A stretch of DNA of 64,000 nucleotides from Streptomyces sp. Ag109_O5-1 (GCF_003814875.1 NZ_RKQF01000001.1:930001-994000); one strand, 5' to 3'; counted from the first letter of the stretch, positions 33,887 through 42,255 are shown. A program made the numbers and translations. Notes: generated by a model from the letters alone, not told the origin.

Positions 33887-34731
33887 ACGGTGATGATCCG
33901 CGTCACCTCCCGGGCCATCGCCTCCCTGCCGACGCTGAGGCACTTGCGGGAGTCCACGGCTTCGGGGTGGTCCGCGAGGAAACGACGGATCGAACGGGTC
34001 ATCGCCATGTTGAGCGCCGTACCGACGTTGACCTTGGCGATCCCTCCGGCGACCGCCGCGACCAGGCCGTCGTCCGGGACTCCTGAGGAGCCGTGCAGGA
34101 CGAGCGGTACGGGTACGGCGGTCGACAGTCGCCGGAGCAGGTCGTGGTCGAGGGCCGCGGTGCGGGTGGTCATGGCGTGCGCGCTGCCGATCGCCACGGC
34201 GAGCGCGTCGACTCCGGTGCCGGCGACGAAGGCCCGTGCCTCGTCGGGGTCGGTACGGGCGCCGGGTGCGTGCGCGTCCAGCGGCGGACGGCCGTCCTTG
34301 CCGGCGACCTGCCCCAACTCGGCCTCGATCCACAGGCCTTGGGTGTGTGCCCAGTCCACGGCGGCCGCGGTCGCGGCGAGGTTCTCCGCGTACGGCAGCC
34401 GGGACGCGTCGTACATCACGGAGCCGAAGCCGGCGCCGGGCGCCTGGCGGAGCAGGTCGTCGCTCTGGACGTGGTCGAGGTGCAACGCGACGGGGACACC
34501 GGCCCGTTCAGCGGCGGCGGTGGCGGCGCGGGCCAGCGGGAGGAGCCGTCCGTAGCGGAACTTGACGGCGTTCTCGCTGACCTGGAGCACCACGGGCGCC
34601 CCGGCCGCCTCGGCGCCGGTGACGACGGCCTCCACGTGTTCCAGGGTGATGATGTTGAACGCGGCGACGGCGGAGCGGGCTTCGGCGGCCCGGATCAGCA
34701 GTTCGCCGGTGGCTGCGAGGGGCACGGTCAC
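33859..34731 (-). CDS. class II fructose/tagatose-bisphosphate aldolase (GatY/KbaY/FbaA-like)
   Basis: 290 residues. Zinc-ligand and phosphate motifs of class II aldolases are present: AAFNIITLEHVEAVV, VPVALHLDHVQS (His ligand), EAELGQVAGKDG, LVLHGSSGVPDDGL (His ligand and phosphate loop) and AKVNVGTALN. Length and pattern fit the tagatose-bisphosphate or ketose-bisphosphate aldolase group, which cleaves a 1,6-bisphosphate to DHAP and glyceraldehyde 3-phosphate. It overlaps the SIS gene by four bases, forming an operon opposite a DeoR repressor. Confidence 0.9.
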   Translation of the reverse strand: MTVPLAATGELLIRAAEARSAVAAFNIITLEHVEAVVTGAEAAGAPVVLQVSENAVKFRYGRLLPLARAATAAAERAGVPVALHLDHVQSDDLLRQAPGAGFGSVMYDASRLPYAENLAATAAAVDWAHTQGLWIEAELGQVAGKDGRPPLDAHAPGARTDPDEARAFVAGTGVDALAVAIGSAHAMTTRTAALDHDLLRRLSTAVPVPLVLHGSSGVPDDGLVAAVAGGIAKVNVGTALNMAMTRSIRRFLADHPEAVDSRKCLSVGREAMAREVTRIITVLTRGTPPD

Positions 34732-35621
34732 TCCTGGCCGGACGGGACGAGGATCACCGAGCGGGTGAGATGACGCGGCTGGTCGGGATCGAGGTCCCGG
34801 GCGGCGGCGACGGCGACCGCGAGGCGCTGGGCGCGGACGAGTTCAGCGAGCGGGTCCAGGATCCCTTCGACCCACAGCCCCCCGGTGGCGCTCACCTGTT
34901 CGGCGAGTCCGGCGGGGGCCGGGCCGAACATCCAGGTCGCGGTGGAGCGGGTGGTGATGCTGATCGGGCCGTGCCGGTACTCCATCGCCGGGTAGGCCTC
35001 GGTCCAGGACAGCGAGGCCTCGCGCATCTTCAGAGCCGCCTCGGCGGCGAGTCCGACGGTCCAGCCGCGCCCGAGGAAGGTGAACTGCGTGCACTCGACG
35101 AGCCCTTGGGGCAGGGGGGTCGACAGCGCGGTGCGGGCGTCGGCGACCACGGCGTCGGTGTGCAGGCCGAGGTGGGCGCGGAGGAGGGTGAGCGCGGTGG
35201 TCGCGAACCGGGTCTGCACGACGGAGCGTTCGTCCGCGAAGTCCAGGACGACGAGGTCGTCGGCGGCCCGCATGACGGGGGTGCCGGGGTCGGCGGTGAT
35301 CGCCGCCGTGCGCACATTTCCCTTCAACTGCCCCAGCAGGTCGATTACTTCGGTGGTGGTGCCGGACCGGGTGAGGGCGAGCACCCGGTCGTACGACCGG
35401 GTGCGCGGGAACTCCGAGGCGGCGAAGGCGTCCGTCTCGCCGTGCCCCGCGCCCTCGCGCAGTACGGCCGCCGCCTGGGCCATGAAGTACGAGGTGCCGC
35501 ATCCGACGATCGCGACCCGCTCGCCCGGCAGCGGCAACGCCTCTGTGTGCCGGTGGGCTTCCTGGGCGGCGCGTATCCAGCAGTCGGGCTGGCTGTTCAG
35601 CTCCTGAGTGATGTGTGACAT
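34728..35621 (-). CDS. SIS-domain sugar isomerase / deaminase-like (AgaS/GlmS-C type)
   Basis: 297 residues from ATG 35621 with a strong GGGAGG Shine-Dalgarno. It carries two SIS domains: VGCGTSYFMAQAAA and LALTRSGTTTEVIDLL in the first, FLGRGWTVGLAAEAALKMREAS in the second. The last segment resembles the isomerase half of GlmS and AgaS, which act on amino-sugar phosphates. With the adjacent class II aldolase it may convert an amino- or keto-sugar phosphate for aldol cleavage. It is divergent from DeoR. Confidence 0.88.
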   Translation of the reverse strand: MSHITQELNSQPDCWIRAAQEAHRHTEALPLPGERVAIVGCGTSYFMAQAAAVLREGAGHGETDAFAASEFPRTRSYDRVLALTRSGTTTEVIDLLGQLKGNVRTAAITADPGTPVMRAADDLVVLDFADERSVVQTRFATTALTLLRAHLGLHTDAVVADARTALSTPLPQGLVECTQFTFLGRGWTVGLAAEAALKMREASLSWTEAYPAMEYRHGPISITTRSTATWMFGPAPAGLAEQVSATGGLWVEGILDPLAELVRAQRLAVAVAAARDLDPDQPRHLTRSVILVPSGQE

Positions 35622-35641
35622 ACCACCACCTCCCCTCCCAG

Positions 35642-35683
35642 TGATTGTTATTGCAAGATAGAGCCGAGTTTCAATCACAATCA
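35642..35683. promoter_or_regulatory. DeoR-type operator, inverted repeat
   Basis: TGATTGTTATTG (35642-35653) and CAATCACAATCA (35672-35683) are inverted copies matching at 11 of 12 positions, 18 bp apart. Each arm is itself a doubled TGATTG-like hexamer. The site lies between the divergent SIS/aldolase operon and the DeoR gene, where a DeoR repressor would be expected to bind. Confidence 0.7.
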
Positions 35684-35745
35684 AGCATTCCGCTGAAAGC
35701 CGAGTGCGCTAGGGTCACCGGAAGATCGAAGAACGGAGGCGGCGG

Positions 35746-36525
35746 ATGTCGCGCGACGCCCGCTGGAAGGCGCTGCTCGAGCTGCTCGTCGAGCGCGGCC
35801 GCCTCGATGTCGAGGAGGCGGCGGCCGAGCTGGCGGTGTCGGCGGCGACGATCCGCCGGGACCTCGACCAGCTCGCCGAGCAGCAGATGCTGGTGCGCAC
35901 CCGCGGCGGGGCGGTGGTGCACGGAGTGTCGTACGAGCTGCCGTTGCGCTACAAGACGGCCCGGCGGGCCTCCGAGAAGCAGCGGATCGCCAAGGCGGTC
36001 GCGGAACTGGTCGCACCGGGCGAGGCGGTGGGACTGACGGGCGGTACGACCACGACGGAGGTGGCCCGCGCTCTCGCCGTGCGGGGCGACCTCGCCACCG
36101 GCACGCCGGCGCTGACGGTCGTGACGAACGCCCTCAACATCGCCAACGAGCTCGCGGTACGGCCCCAGTTCAAGATCGTGGTGACGGGCGGGGTGGCGCG
36201 CCCGCAGTCGTACGAGCTGATCGGACCGCTCGCCGACGGGGTGCTGGGACAGATCACCCTCGACGTGGCGGTGCTCGGGGTGGTCGCCTTCGACGTCGCC
36301 CATGGGGCGGCGGCTCACGACGAGGCGGAGGCCGCGATCAACCGGCTGCTGTGCGAGCGCGCGGCCCGGGTGGTCGTCGCCGCGGACTCCAGCAAGCTGG
36401 GCGGGCGGGCGTTCGCCCGGATCTGCGCGGCGGAGCTGGTGGACACGCTGGTGACGGACACGGCGGCGGCGCCGGAGACGGTACGGCGGTTCGAGGAGGC
36501 GGGGATCCGGGTCATGACCGTGTGA
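35746..36525 (+). CDS. DeoR/GlpR family transcriptional regulator
   Basis: 259 residues. The HTH (RWKALLELLVERGRLDVEEA, VSAATIRRDLDQLAEQQMLVR, TRGGAV) is followed by a DeoRC domain with VGLTGGTTTTEVARAL and VVTGGVARPQSYELIGPLAD. It probably represses the divergent SIS/aldolase operon through the inverted repeat at 35642-35683, with a sugar phosphate as inducer. ATG 35746 follows GGAGGCGGCGG closely. Confidence 0.92.
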   Translation: MSRDARWKALLELLVERGRLDVEEAAAELAVSAATIRRDLDQLAEQQMLVRTRGGAVVHGVSYELPLRYKTARRASEKQRIAKAVAELVAPGEAVGLTGGTTTTEVARALAVRGDLATGTPALTVVTNALNIANELAVRPQFKIVVTGGVARPQSYELIGPLADGVLGQITLDVAVLGVVAFDVAHGAAAHDEAEAAINRLLCERAARVVVAADSSKLGGRAFARICAAELVDTLVTDTAAAPETVRRFEEAGIRVMTV

Positions 36526-36546
36526 CCCGGCCGCGGCCCCCTGTTG

Positions 36547-36942
36547 TCAGTACCCGCTGGTGTCCGCGCTGACGAACCCCGCGCCCCGCTGGTCGTTGCA
36601 GCCGAACACGGGCCGGTCGGCCGGGTCGGGCCAGCTCTGCTGGGCCTGGAGGGCGACGCTCACCAGGGTCAGCAGCAGGTCGACGTCGCTCGCGGCGTCG
36701 AGTCGTATCGTCACCCACTGCGAGCCCGGGACGATCCGGATCGCTCCGGTGCCCCTGAGGTCCTTGGCGAAATGCCGGATGGCGCGGTCGGTGAGACGCA
36801 GGTCCACATCGCGCTCCGAGTGGAAGTGCGCGATCTCGCCCTGCGCCGAACTCACCGCCTGCCCCAGGCCGCAGCTCGGTACGGCCGGGGTCAGGTCGGG
36901 CCAGGTCGCCAGTTGCGCCAGTGCGCGCAAGGCCAACGTCAT
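36547..36942 (-). CDS. small conserved protein, DUF5519/luciferase-domain-like
   Basis: 131 residues, soluble. The motif EIAHFHSERDVDLRLT followed by GSQWVTIRLDAASDVDLLLTLV resembles the short domain annotated as luciferase-like/DUF5519. This is not a true luciferase, and its function is unknown. It converges with the DeoR gene, 21 bp from its stop. The promoter probably lies in the AT-richer patch at 36960-37000. Confidence 0.65.
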   Translation of the reverse strand: MTLALRALAQLATWPDLTPAVPSCGLGQAVSSAQGEIAHFHSERDVDLRLTDRAIRHFAKDLRGTGAIRIVPGSQWVTIRLDAASDVDLLLTLVSVALQAQQSWPDPADRPVFGCNDQRGAGFVSADTSGY

Positions 36943-37124
36943 GGAGCCATCATGACCCGCTCACTCTCCGGTAACCAACTAGCGAGCAGTTATTAACCGA
37001 GCTGTTGCCGGACTCTGTCCGAACACAGACTCAGGGGGCGAGTGAATATCCGCAGGACTTCAGCGGTTCGGGGGACGGAAGGTACCACTCGGGCGTCCGG
37101 GACAGCCGTGGCCGATGTCACCTT

Positions 37125-38054
37125 TCAGGCACGTCTGATGGCCGTGGCCGCGAACGCGTCGGCGGCCGCGAGGTCGAAGTCCCCGTGGTCGCTGCCGAGG
37201 CCCTGGGCGACCAGTGCGGCCACGGCGTTGCCGAGAACGGCGGACTCCTGCGGGGTGCGGCCCAGCCCGATGCCGTGGACGAAGCCGGCGGAGAAGGCGT
37301 CGCCGCAGCCCGTGGTGTCCACGACGTCGACCTCGAACGCGGGGACGGCCTCGGTGCCCTCGGCGGTGACCAGGAGCGCGCCGTCGCCACCGCGTGTGAC
37401 GGCGACCAGCCCGGCCCCGGCGTCGATCAGCTTCTTCGCGCCGACCACCAGGTCGTCCTCCTCGGAGAACCCCAGCACCTGGTCGTCGTTGGGGAGCAGG
37501 TGGTCGATATGGGGCAGCGCCGCCGCGATCTGCTCGAAACTGCCGAACACACCGGGCGCGAGCAGATCCACGGAGGTCGTCGCACCGTGCTCCTTGGCGA
37601 AGTGCAGGATCCGCGCGGCGACGTCGACGCCGATCAACTCCGGTCCGCCGAGGTGGAGGTGATCGGCTTCGGCGAGGGCGTCCCAGGGCACGTCGTCGAG
37701 GCCGTAGGTGACGTTGGCGCCCAGCAGATGGAGGGAGGGCCGGTCGCCGCTGGAGCGGATGGGCAGCACGCTCGCCGAGGTGCCGGTGTCGATGCGGCGC
37801 ACCAGGAACTCGGTGCCGATCCCCGCCTTGGCGAGCAGGTGCACCAGCATGTCGCCGGTGGCGTCGGCACCGACGGCCCCGGCGCTCTGCACGGTGGCGC
37901 CTAGTTTGGCCAGGGTCAGCGCGGTTCCGCCGGCGGTCCCGGCGGCCGTCATCCTGATGTCCTCGACCAGGGTGGCGCCCTGCCCCTCGGGTATCGCGTC
38001 GACCGGCCGTACCAGCACGTCCAGCACGTGTACGCCCATCGTGACGACTCTCAT
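37125..38054 (-). CDS. PfkB family carbohydrate kinase
   Basis: 309 residues from ATG 38054 (MRVVTMGVHVLDVLVRPVD). Ribokinase/PfkB features: the N-terminal GGTALTLAKLGATVQSAGAVGAD, VTRGGDGALLV, and the catalytic anion hole and base VDTTGCGDAFSAGF near residue 245. It phosphorylates a sugar or nucleoside, and the gene overlaps the fuculose-type aldolase gene by four bases. The pair probably phosphorylates a ketose or aldose and then cleaves it to DHAP plus an aldehyde (inference). Confidence 0.9.
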   Translation of the reverse strand: MRVVTMGVHVLDVLVRPVDAIPEGQGATLVEDIRMTAAGTAGGTALTLAKLGATVQSAGAVGADATGDMLVHLLAKAGIGTEFLVRRIDTGTSASVLPIRSSGDRPSLHLLGANVTYGLDDVPWDALAEADHLHLGGPELIGVDVAARILHFAKEHGATTSVDLLAPGVFGSFEQIAAALPHIDHLLPNDDQVLGFSEEDDLVVGAKKLIDAGAGLVAVTRGGDGALLVTAEGTEAVPAFEVDVVDTTGCGDAFSAGFVHGIGLGRTPQESAVLGNAVAALVAQGLGSDHGDFDLAAADAFAATAIRRA

Positions 38055-38728
38055 GCCTTGCCCTCCTGCAGGGGTTGGGTGGTGCCGTAGTTCCGTGCGA
38101 TCGCGGCCTCGATCACGGCGAGTTGCTGCCGCTCGTCCAGGACGCGGGGTTTTCCGAGGGCCGCCGCGTGCTGGTAGACACCGCAGGCCCATTCGAGCAA
38201 CAAGGCGTTCTCGACGGCCTTGTCGAGGGTCGGCCCGACGGTGACCGATCCGTGGTTGGCCATCAGGGCGGCGCTGCGGCCGTCGAGCGCGGCGAGTACC
38301 GACTCGGCGAGGTCCGGGGTGCCGAAGGTGGCGTACGGCGCGACCCGCACGGTGCCGCCGAGGGCTAGCAACTGGTAGTGGATGCAGGGCAGTTCGCCAA
38401 GGACGCAGGAGAGGGCGGTGGCCATCGGCGCGTGGGTGTGCACGACCGCGCCGGCGCCGTAGCGCCGGTAGACCCCCAGATGCAGGTCGAGTTCGGAGGT
38501 CGGCTGCAGCGTCCCGGCGACGGTCTCTCCGTCCAGGTCGACCACCGTCACCTGGCCTGCGGTGAGTTGGGCGAGCACCGCTCCGGTCGCGGTGACTGCG
38601 ACCCGGTCCCCCACCCGCACGCTGACGTTTCCCGCCGTACCGATGAGAAGTCCCGCCGCTCCCAGCCGACGACACGCGTCCGCGACCGCGGCCCGCTCCT
38701 GAACCAGCGCGGAACTTGAGTCCGTCAT
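38051..38728 (-). CDS. class II aldolase/adducin family protein (L-fuculose-phosphate aldolase-like)
   Basis: 225 residues. The zinc-binding histidines of FucA/AraD are present in VVHTHAPMATAL (HxH) and the distal ALMANHGSVTVG, and TAGNVSVRVGDRVAVTATG is the phosphate-binding start. Family members cleave or epimerise ketose 1-phosphates. ATGA overlap with the kinase downstream indicates one operon. The start (38728) lies 19 bp from a palindrome in front of the divergent TetR gene. Confidence 0.88.
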   Translation of the reverse strand: MTDSSSALVQERAAVADACRRLGAAGLLIGTAGNVSVRVGDRVAVTATGAVLAQLTAGQVTVVDLDGETVAGTLQPTSELDLHLGVYRRYGAGAVVHTHAPMATALSCVLGELPCIHYQLLALGGTVRVAPYATFGTPDLAESVLAALDGRSAALMANHGSVTVGPTLDKAVENALLLEWACGVYQHAAALGKPRVLDERQQLAVIEAAIARNYGTTQPLQEGKA

Positions 38729-38747
38729 GGCCGCGACCGTAACGTAG

Positions 38748-38766
38748 ACGTGAAACAAAGTCACGT
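38748..38766. promoter_or_regulatory. TetR-type operator between aldolase/kinase operon and TetR gene
   Basis: ACGTGA (38748-38753) and TCACGT (38761-38766) are perfect inverted arms around a 7-bp spacer, with further AACGT at 38741-38745. Placed in the 57-bp divergent gap, this site could let the TetR protein control both directions. Confidence 0.65.
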
Positions 38767-38785
38767 TCAGATTCAGGAGCCGTCC

Positions 38786-39439
38786 GTGAGCGAGCCGACC
38801 GCCGACGAGACCGGGGTCGTGCTGCGCCGGACTCCCCAACAGGCGCGCAGCAAGGCCCGGTTGGCGATGGTGTTGAAAGCGGCGGAGCGAGTGCTCGTCG
38901 CCGAGGGCGTCGGGGCCCTGACCACGACCCGGGTCGCGGCAAAGGCCGGGGTCTCGGTCGGTTCGCTGTACCAGTACCTGCCGGACCGGGACGCGATCAT
39001 CGACGCGCTGGCGGCCGGCTACTTCACCCAACTCGAAGCCGTGATGGACGCATTCGTCCGAGCGGCGGCCGTCGAGCGCTGGCCCGACCCGGTCGGCGTG
39101 CTCATCGACGCCTACGCCGCGCTGTACCGCACCGAACACGGCTTCCGGGCCCTGTGGTTCGGCAGCGGGCTGACCGACCGGACCCGGGAGGCGGACCGTG
39201 AGCACAAGCGCCGGATGGCCGACGGGGTCCGCCGGATACTCCTCGCCCTCGGTGTCGCCGCCGACACGGACGCGCTCGGCCGGGCCTGCCACGCCGCCGT
39301 CCTGACCGCCGACGCGCTGGCCCAGGAGGCCTTCCGCCGCGATGCCGAGGGCGACACGGCCCTCCTCGACGAGGCCAAGGTCATGCTGCGCGGCTACCTC
39401 ACGGCCATCACCGGGCGCCGGGAGCAGGACCGCGGCTGA
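38786..39439 (+). CDS. TetR/AcrR family transcriptional regulator
   Basis: 217 residues from GTG 38786, which has AGGAG at 38775-38779; the in-frame GTG at 38750 lies within the palindrome and is less likely. The HTH is unmistakable: RTPQQARSKARLAMVLKAAE, TTTRVAAKAGVSVGSLYQYL, PDRDAIIDALAAGYF. The ligand domain has the common EHGFRALWFG segment. It probably regulates the divergent fuculose-type aldolase/kinase operon. Confidence 0.9.
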   Translation: MSEPTADETGVVLRRTPQQARSKARLAMVLKAAERVLVAEGVGALTTTRVAAKAGVSVGSLYQYLPDRDAIIDALAAGYFTQLEAVMDAFVRAAAVERWPDPVGVLIDAYAALYRTEHGFRALWFGSGLTDRTREADREHKRRMADGVRRILLALGVAADTDALGRACHAAVLTADALAQEAFRRDAEGDTALLDEAKVMLRGYLTAITGRREQDRG

Positions 39440-39510
39440 GCCGCTGAGCGCAGGCCGGACCGCAGGGGGAACGGACGAAGGTGGCGGGCAGGCCCGCGAC
39501 TCCGGCTTCC

Positions 39511-39798
39511 TCAGTCCCTGTCGGCGGCGTCGGACGCGTCCGCGTCGGCCGCTACCTTCGCCGCGATGACCACGAACCGACGTATGGTCTCGACGGGCAT
39601 GTCCAGCCCTTCGGACGCGGCTCGCTCGTCGCCGAACACCTGCACCGCCTCGGCGACGGCCACGGCCAGCTCGGCCTCCGCCTTGCGAACCTTGACCTCG
39701 GCCTTGTCCACGGTGTCGACCACCGTCAGCTGGCGACGCTGCTTCTCCTGGAGCCGCTGCTTGCGGGAAAGCGTCTTGTCGGAATTCTGCACAGTCAT
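39511..39798 (-). CDS. small coiled-coil hypothetical protein
   Basis: 95 residues from ATG 39798 (ATG 39810 is an in-frame alternative). A basic stretch (SRKQRLQEKQRRQ) runs into a predicted coiled coil (KAEVKVRKAEAELAVAVAEAVQ). It continues with a short helical segment in which DMPVETIRRFVVIA looks like part of an HTH. It might be a small DNA-associated or plasmid-type protein. I do not recognise a family with known function. Confidence 0.6.
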   Translation of the reverse strand: MTVQNSDKTLSRKQRLQEKQRRQLTVVDTVDKAEVKVRKAEAELAVAVAEAVQVFGDERAASEGLDMPVETIRRFVVIAAKVAADADASDAADRD

Positions 39799-39878
39799 GA
39801 TCAAGATCATAAGCGGGCCCTTCTCCGCGGACGAAATCCGCAACTCCGCCCCCGTGCCGGGCCGTTGTGCCCGCCCCG

Positions 39879-40496
39879 TCAGGGAGCGAGTTCGGCCCGC
39901 CGAAGGCTCTGGAAGGCCGCGGGGGTCGCCCAGCCCCGCAGGGCGGCGTGAATCACCGACCGGAATGCGGCCTCCGCCGTCGGGGCGTCGAGAGCTTCGG
40001 CCAGTTCGAGTGTCACAAGGCCGTGCAGGGTGACCCACAACGAGAGGGCGATCGACGCCGATTCGCCGGTGAGCACGGACCCGGCCACGGCCCGGTCGAT
40101 CGCCGCGACGAGCGGCCGGACGGGGTCACGGGTGCCGACCGCGCCCGACGGATCGAAGGATTGCGCCCCGCCGAACAGCACCGTGTACAGGTGGCGGTGC
40201 CCACAGCCCCACCGCCGGTACGCGACGGCCAGGGCATAGAGGTCGGCGAGGGGATCCGCGGAGTTCGGCACCGCCGACAGATCCTGGAACAGGCCGGCGA
40301 CAGCCCTGTCACGTACCGCTGCGATCAGGCCGTCCTTGCCGCCGAACAGGGAGTACACCGCCGTTGTCGAGGTGCCGGCGGCAACCGCCACGGCGCGCAC
40401 GGTGACCGACTCCCGTGAACCGGTGGCCATCATCTCGGTCGCACACACCACGAGCCTCTCCTTGACGGCGTCGTCGTTGGTCCTCGGTCTGCCCAT
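39879..40496 (-). CDS. TetR/AcrR family transcriptional regulator (WHG-type C-terminus)
   Basis: 205 residues from ATG 40496 (MGRPRTNDDAVKERL). The HTH reads TVRAVAVAAGTSTTAVYSLF with GGKDGLIAAV following. The C-terminal ligand domain has the WVTLHGLVTLEL segment (WHG-like). It is divergent from the alpha/beta hydrolase gene across a 66-bp gap holding a strong palindrome, so that hydrolase is its likely target. Confidence 0.9.
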   Translation of the reverse strand: MGRPRTNDDAVKERLVVCATEMMATGSRESVTVRAVAVAAGTSTTAVYSLFGGKDGLIAAVRDRAVAGLFQDLSAVPNSADPLADLYALAVAYRRWGCGHRHLYTVLFGGAQSFDPSGAVGTRDPVRPLVAAIDRAVAGSVLTGESASIALSLWVTLHGLVTLELAEALDAPTAEAAFRSVIHAALRGWATPAAFQSLRRAELAP

Positions 40497-40520
40497 GACA
40501 GGAAGCCTACCTCTTCTGAT

Positions 40521-40542
40521 AACGTCGTTTTGAAACAGCGTT
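40521..40542. promoter_or_regulatory. TetR-type operator, 22-bp palindrome
   Basis: The pattern is AACG-N2-GTTT-N2-AAAC-N2-CGTT: 16 of 22 positions are symmetric and the conserved blocks are perfectly paired. It sits centrally in the divergent gap between the TetR gene and the alpha/beta hydrolase gene. Confidence 0.75.
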
Positions 40543-40562
40543 CCGAAACTCGGGAGACCATC

Positions 40563-41897
40563 ATGGCCGGATTCGCCATACGCCTCGCCCGCCGCACCGG
40601 GCACTTACTGCTGGCACCAACTGCCCTCGTGGCGCAGGTTGTTGTCTTTCTCCTACTGATCGTCCTCACGGACGGGGCCGGCTCGGGGCTCGTCGCCTGG
40701 CTGACGGCCCTCGGCGTCGCCTGTGCCGCCGCGGTGTGGCGGAGCCGTCGCCGCGCACGGAAGGTGCGCCTCGTACCGTTCGTGCCGGTGCTCGCCGCGG
40801 CGGCGCTGACGGCGGCGGTCTGCCTCCCGACCGTGCCCACGGCCCGGCAGTACCCGCCCGCCCTGCCCTTCGTCGCCACCCAGCACTGGAGCCTGACCAC
40901 GGGCAGCCGGGTAGCGGTGTACCACTACGCGCCCACGAACCCCGGCAGCCGGCACCCGGTCCCGCTCGTGTACCTCAACGGGGGGCCGGTCCGCGGCATC
41001 TCGGTGCTCGACCATCGGTTCCTGCGGCTTCTGGCGAGCCGGGGCTTCGACGTCTACGCCTACGAACAGGCCGGCGGCGGACGCAGCGGCCTGCTCCCCA
41101 TGGACCGGTACTCGATCTCCAGATCGGTCCGTGATCTCAACGCCTTCGTCCACCGCCTGGGCAAGGGCGCGGTCGACGTCCTCGGCTTCTCGTCCGGCGC
41201 GGTCGTGCTCACCCGAGCCCTGGCCGACCCCGCGGTCAGCGCCCGCATTCACCGGGCCGTCATCGCCGAGCCCGGCCCGATGGACGGTCCCACAGCGAGG
41301 ATCACCGGACAGAGGGGACGCCCGTCCGCGCGCGGGCTCGCACCGAGCCCGCGCGGCCCGCGGTCAACGCGCCTCCCCCGGTACGCCGTGGCATTCGGCC
41401 TCATGCGGCTCGGACTCCTCAGCCCCGGCACCGGACTGATCGGACAGGCCGAAGGCGACAACGCGTTCACGGCCGCCGACCTCGGCAGCGACACCGCTTC
41501 CGCCTACTGCGCGCGTGACGCGCACCGCATCCCGGCCGAAGACACGCCCCAGAACTTCTCCTTCAGCGCCGCCGCCAGCCTCCGCATCCAGCAGACGGTG
41601 AAGGACTCCCCCGCCATCGCCCTGCGGCTGCGGCACTCGAAGACGCCCGCCATGCTGATGATCGCCGAGTGTTCCTCCCAGGTACGCCAGTGGGAGACCG
41701 CCGTCCTCGCCGACGACCCCGCGATCCGGCGCACGCAGTACCTGCCCGGAGTCGGGCATCACCTCTGGAACGGCCTGGACGACAACAACGACCGAGCCGC
41801 CGCTGTCATCACCGCGTTCCTCCTGGGCGAACCGGCACCGCTGCCGAACTACCCCACCCGCGCGGGGATCGCCGACTTCCTCCGTGACCACAAGTGA
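40563..41897 (+). CDS. membrane-anchored alpha/beta hydrolase
   Basis: 444 residues from ATG 40563 with GGGAG upstream. Three N-terminal membrane helices (about 10-110) precede an extracytoplasmic alpha/beta hydrolase. In the hydrolase, YLNGGPVRG is the oxyanion region, VLGFSSGAVVL carries the nucleophile Ser (G-x-S-x-G, about residue 218), and GVGHHLW the catalytic His. The aminopeptidase-like HG/GGP start hints at a proline iminopeptidase relative. Expression is probably repressed by the divergent TetR protein. Confidence 0.85.
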   Translation: MAGFAIRLARRTGHLLLAPTALVAQVVVFLLLIVLTDGAGSGLVAWLTALGVACAAAVWRSRRRARKVRLVPFVPVLAAAALTAAVCLPTVPTARQYPPALPFVATQHWSLTTGSRVAVYHYAPTNPGSRHPVPLVYLNGGPVRGISVLDHRFLRLLASRGFDVYAYEQAGGGRSGLLPMDRYSISRSVRDLNAFVHRLGKGAVDVLGFSSGAVVLTRALADPAVSARIHRAVIAEPGPMDGPTARITGQRGRPSARGLAPSPRGPRSTRLPRYAVAFGLMRLGLLSPGTGLIGQAEGDNAFTAADLGSDTASAYCARDAHRIPAEDTPQNFSFSAAASLRIQQTVKDSPAIALRLRHSKTPAMLMIAECSSQVRQWETAVLADDPAIRRTQYLPGVGHHLWNGLDDNNDRAAAVITAFLLGEPAPLPNYPTRAGIADFLRDHK

Positions 41898-42049
41898 CAC
41901 CTGCTCCGACGTCCTCCCCGGGGAAACCGCCACGGCCCCGAGACCGGTGCACAGTGCGCACCGGCCGCCGCCGGTCATCCGTACCCGGGACGGGACAACC
42001 CGGATGGAGGCGCTGCTCGATGGGTGAACGGCATACCGTCGACGTCTTC

Positions 42050-42255
42050 AGCCGACTGTCCCGGCCATTCCACCCAGGTTCTGAGCGCGGGACCGCGTAC
42101 ATGGACGCCCACGTCGTCGATACGGCAACCGGGGCCCCAGGCGAGCAGACCCCATACCGTGTACGCGACGAGACCGGGCTGCCGGAGTCGCCCGTGCAGG
42201 TGTTGCGGGGGGGGCGTCGGCGGTCGGCACGGCACGGCACAAAGTTGCCAGGCGG
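42050..42255 (-). pseudogene. remnant of a trypsin-like serine protease
   Basis: Read on the minus strand in mixed frames, the segment gives AWQLCAVPCR, then CTGDSGSP (the catalytic-Ser motif of S1 proteases), then VWGLLAWGPGC and DVGVHVRGPALRTWVE, which is the usual C-terminal order. Two indels separate the pieces; one is at a G8 run at 42207-42214. The catalytic His and Asp parts are absent. It would have been a secreted protease. Confidence 0.55.
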
